22,235 nt of DNA from Pseudomonadota bacterium. Its GTDB lineage: Bacteria; Pseudomonadota; Alphaproteobacteria; Rhizobiales; Rhizobiaceae. Made by a program: the position numbers and the translations under genes. The stretch is from NCBI GenBank assembly GCA_023433855.1, contig JAEYTV010000045.1, positions 1-22,235 of the forward strand. Direction: 5' to 3'. The notes under the pieces were generated by a model. It did no database searches. It was not told the DNA's origin and saw only the letters and a program-made list of their open reading frames with translations. How positions within the stretch are numbered: the first letter of the stretch is position 1; every line of letters begins with the position of its first letter. Shown here piece by piece: positions 22,233 to 22,235 of this stretch.

Positions 22233-22235
22233 GGC

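Noticed and set aside
1..22235. Search for CRISPR arrays, complete insertion sequences or tandem repeats
   Set aside because: No regularly spaced repeats, transposase motifs or terminal inverted repeats were seen by eye.

Overview
The window looks like chromosomal DNA of an alphaproteobacterium, most likely in the Hyphomicrobiales (rhizobia or Aurantimonadaceae-like). The grounds are high GC over most of the window, a KpsM/T/E-type capsule export set like the Rhizobium rkpT/S/R genes, SmoE/SmoS-type polyol genes, a KaiC-like ATPase paired with a hybrid histidine kinase, and crtW/crtZ/crtB carotenoid genes. Genus-level assignment is inference.

Layout. (1) 1-1700 is a decayed, lower-GC left end. 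It holds a capsule glycosyltransferase gene (KpsC/RkpZ-like, minus strand, running off the window) broken by an in-frame amber codon at 550-552, then a frameshifted remnant resembling a phage holin-like membrane protein, then a stretch without a recognisable gene, then an intact tRNA-Pro(CGG) with its own promoter. (2) 1950-6632 holds a small lipoprotein gene and a tightly overlapping capsule export operon: permease, ATPase, KpsE-like inner-membrane/periplasmic protein and an intact KpsC/KpsS-like transferase that is a paralogue of the broken left-edge gene. (3) 6679-10237 (minus) is a two-gene signalling operon: a double-domain KaiC-like ATPase followed, with overlapping reading frames, by a hybrid histidine kinase. 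(4) 10448-17403 is a divergent polyol locus. The minus arm encodes a PfkB-family tagatose kinase and a GatZ/KbaZ-family (PF08013) protein. The plus arm encodes a SmoE-like solute-binding protein, a SmoS-like dehydrogenase, a zinc-dependent dehydrogenase and a LacI-type regulator. Together they fit oxidation of galactitol and/or D-altritol to D-tagatose, phosphorylation to tagatose 6-phosphate and 4-epimerisation to fructose 6-phosphate. The ABC permease and ATPase expected beside the binding protein are absent. (5) 17847-21308 is an apparent four-gene operon: ABC ATPase, ABC-2 permease, CrtW ketolase and CrtZ hydroxylase. CrtB phytoene synthase converges on it from the right edge, with the two stop codons abutting.

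The least ordinary points are the amber-interrupted capsule paralogue and phage-like debris on the 3' side of tRNA-Pro, the KaiC-kinase pair without KaiA or KaiB in view, the polyol locus with an orphan binding protein, and an ABC exporter fused by gene order to the astaxanthin-type genes crtW and crtZ. I did not find a clearly novel defence system, CRISPR array or complete insertion sequence.
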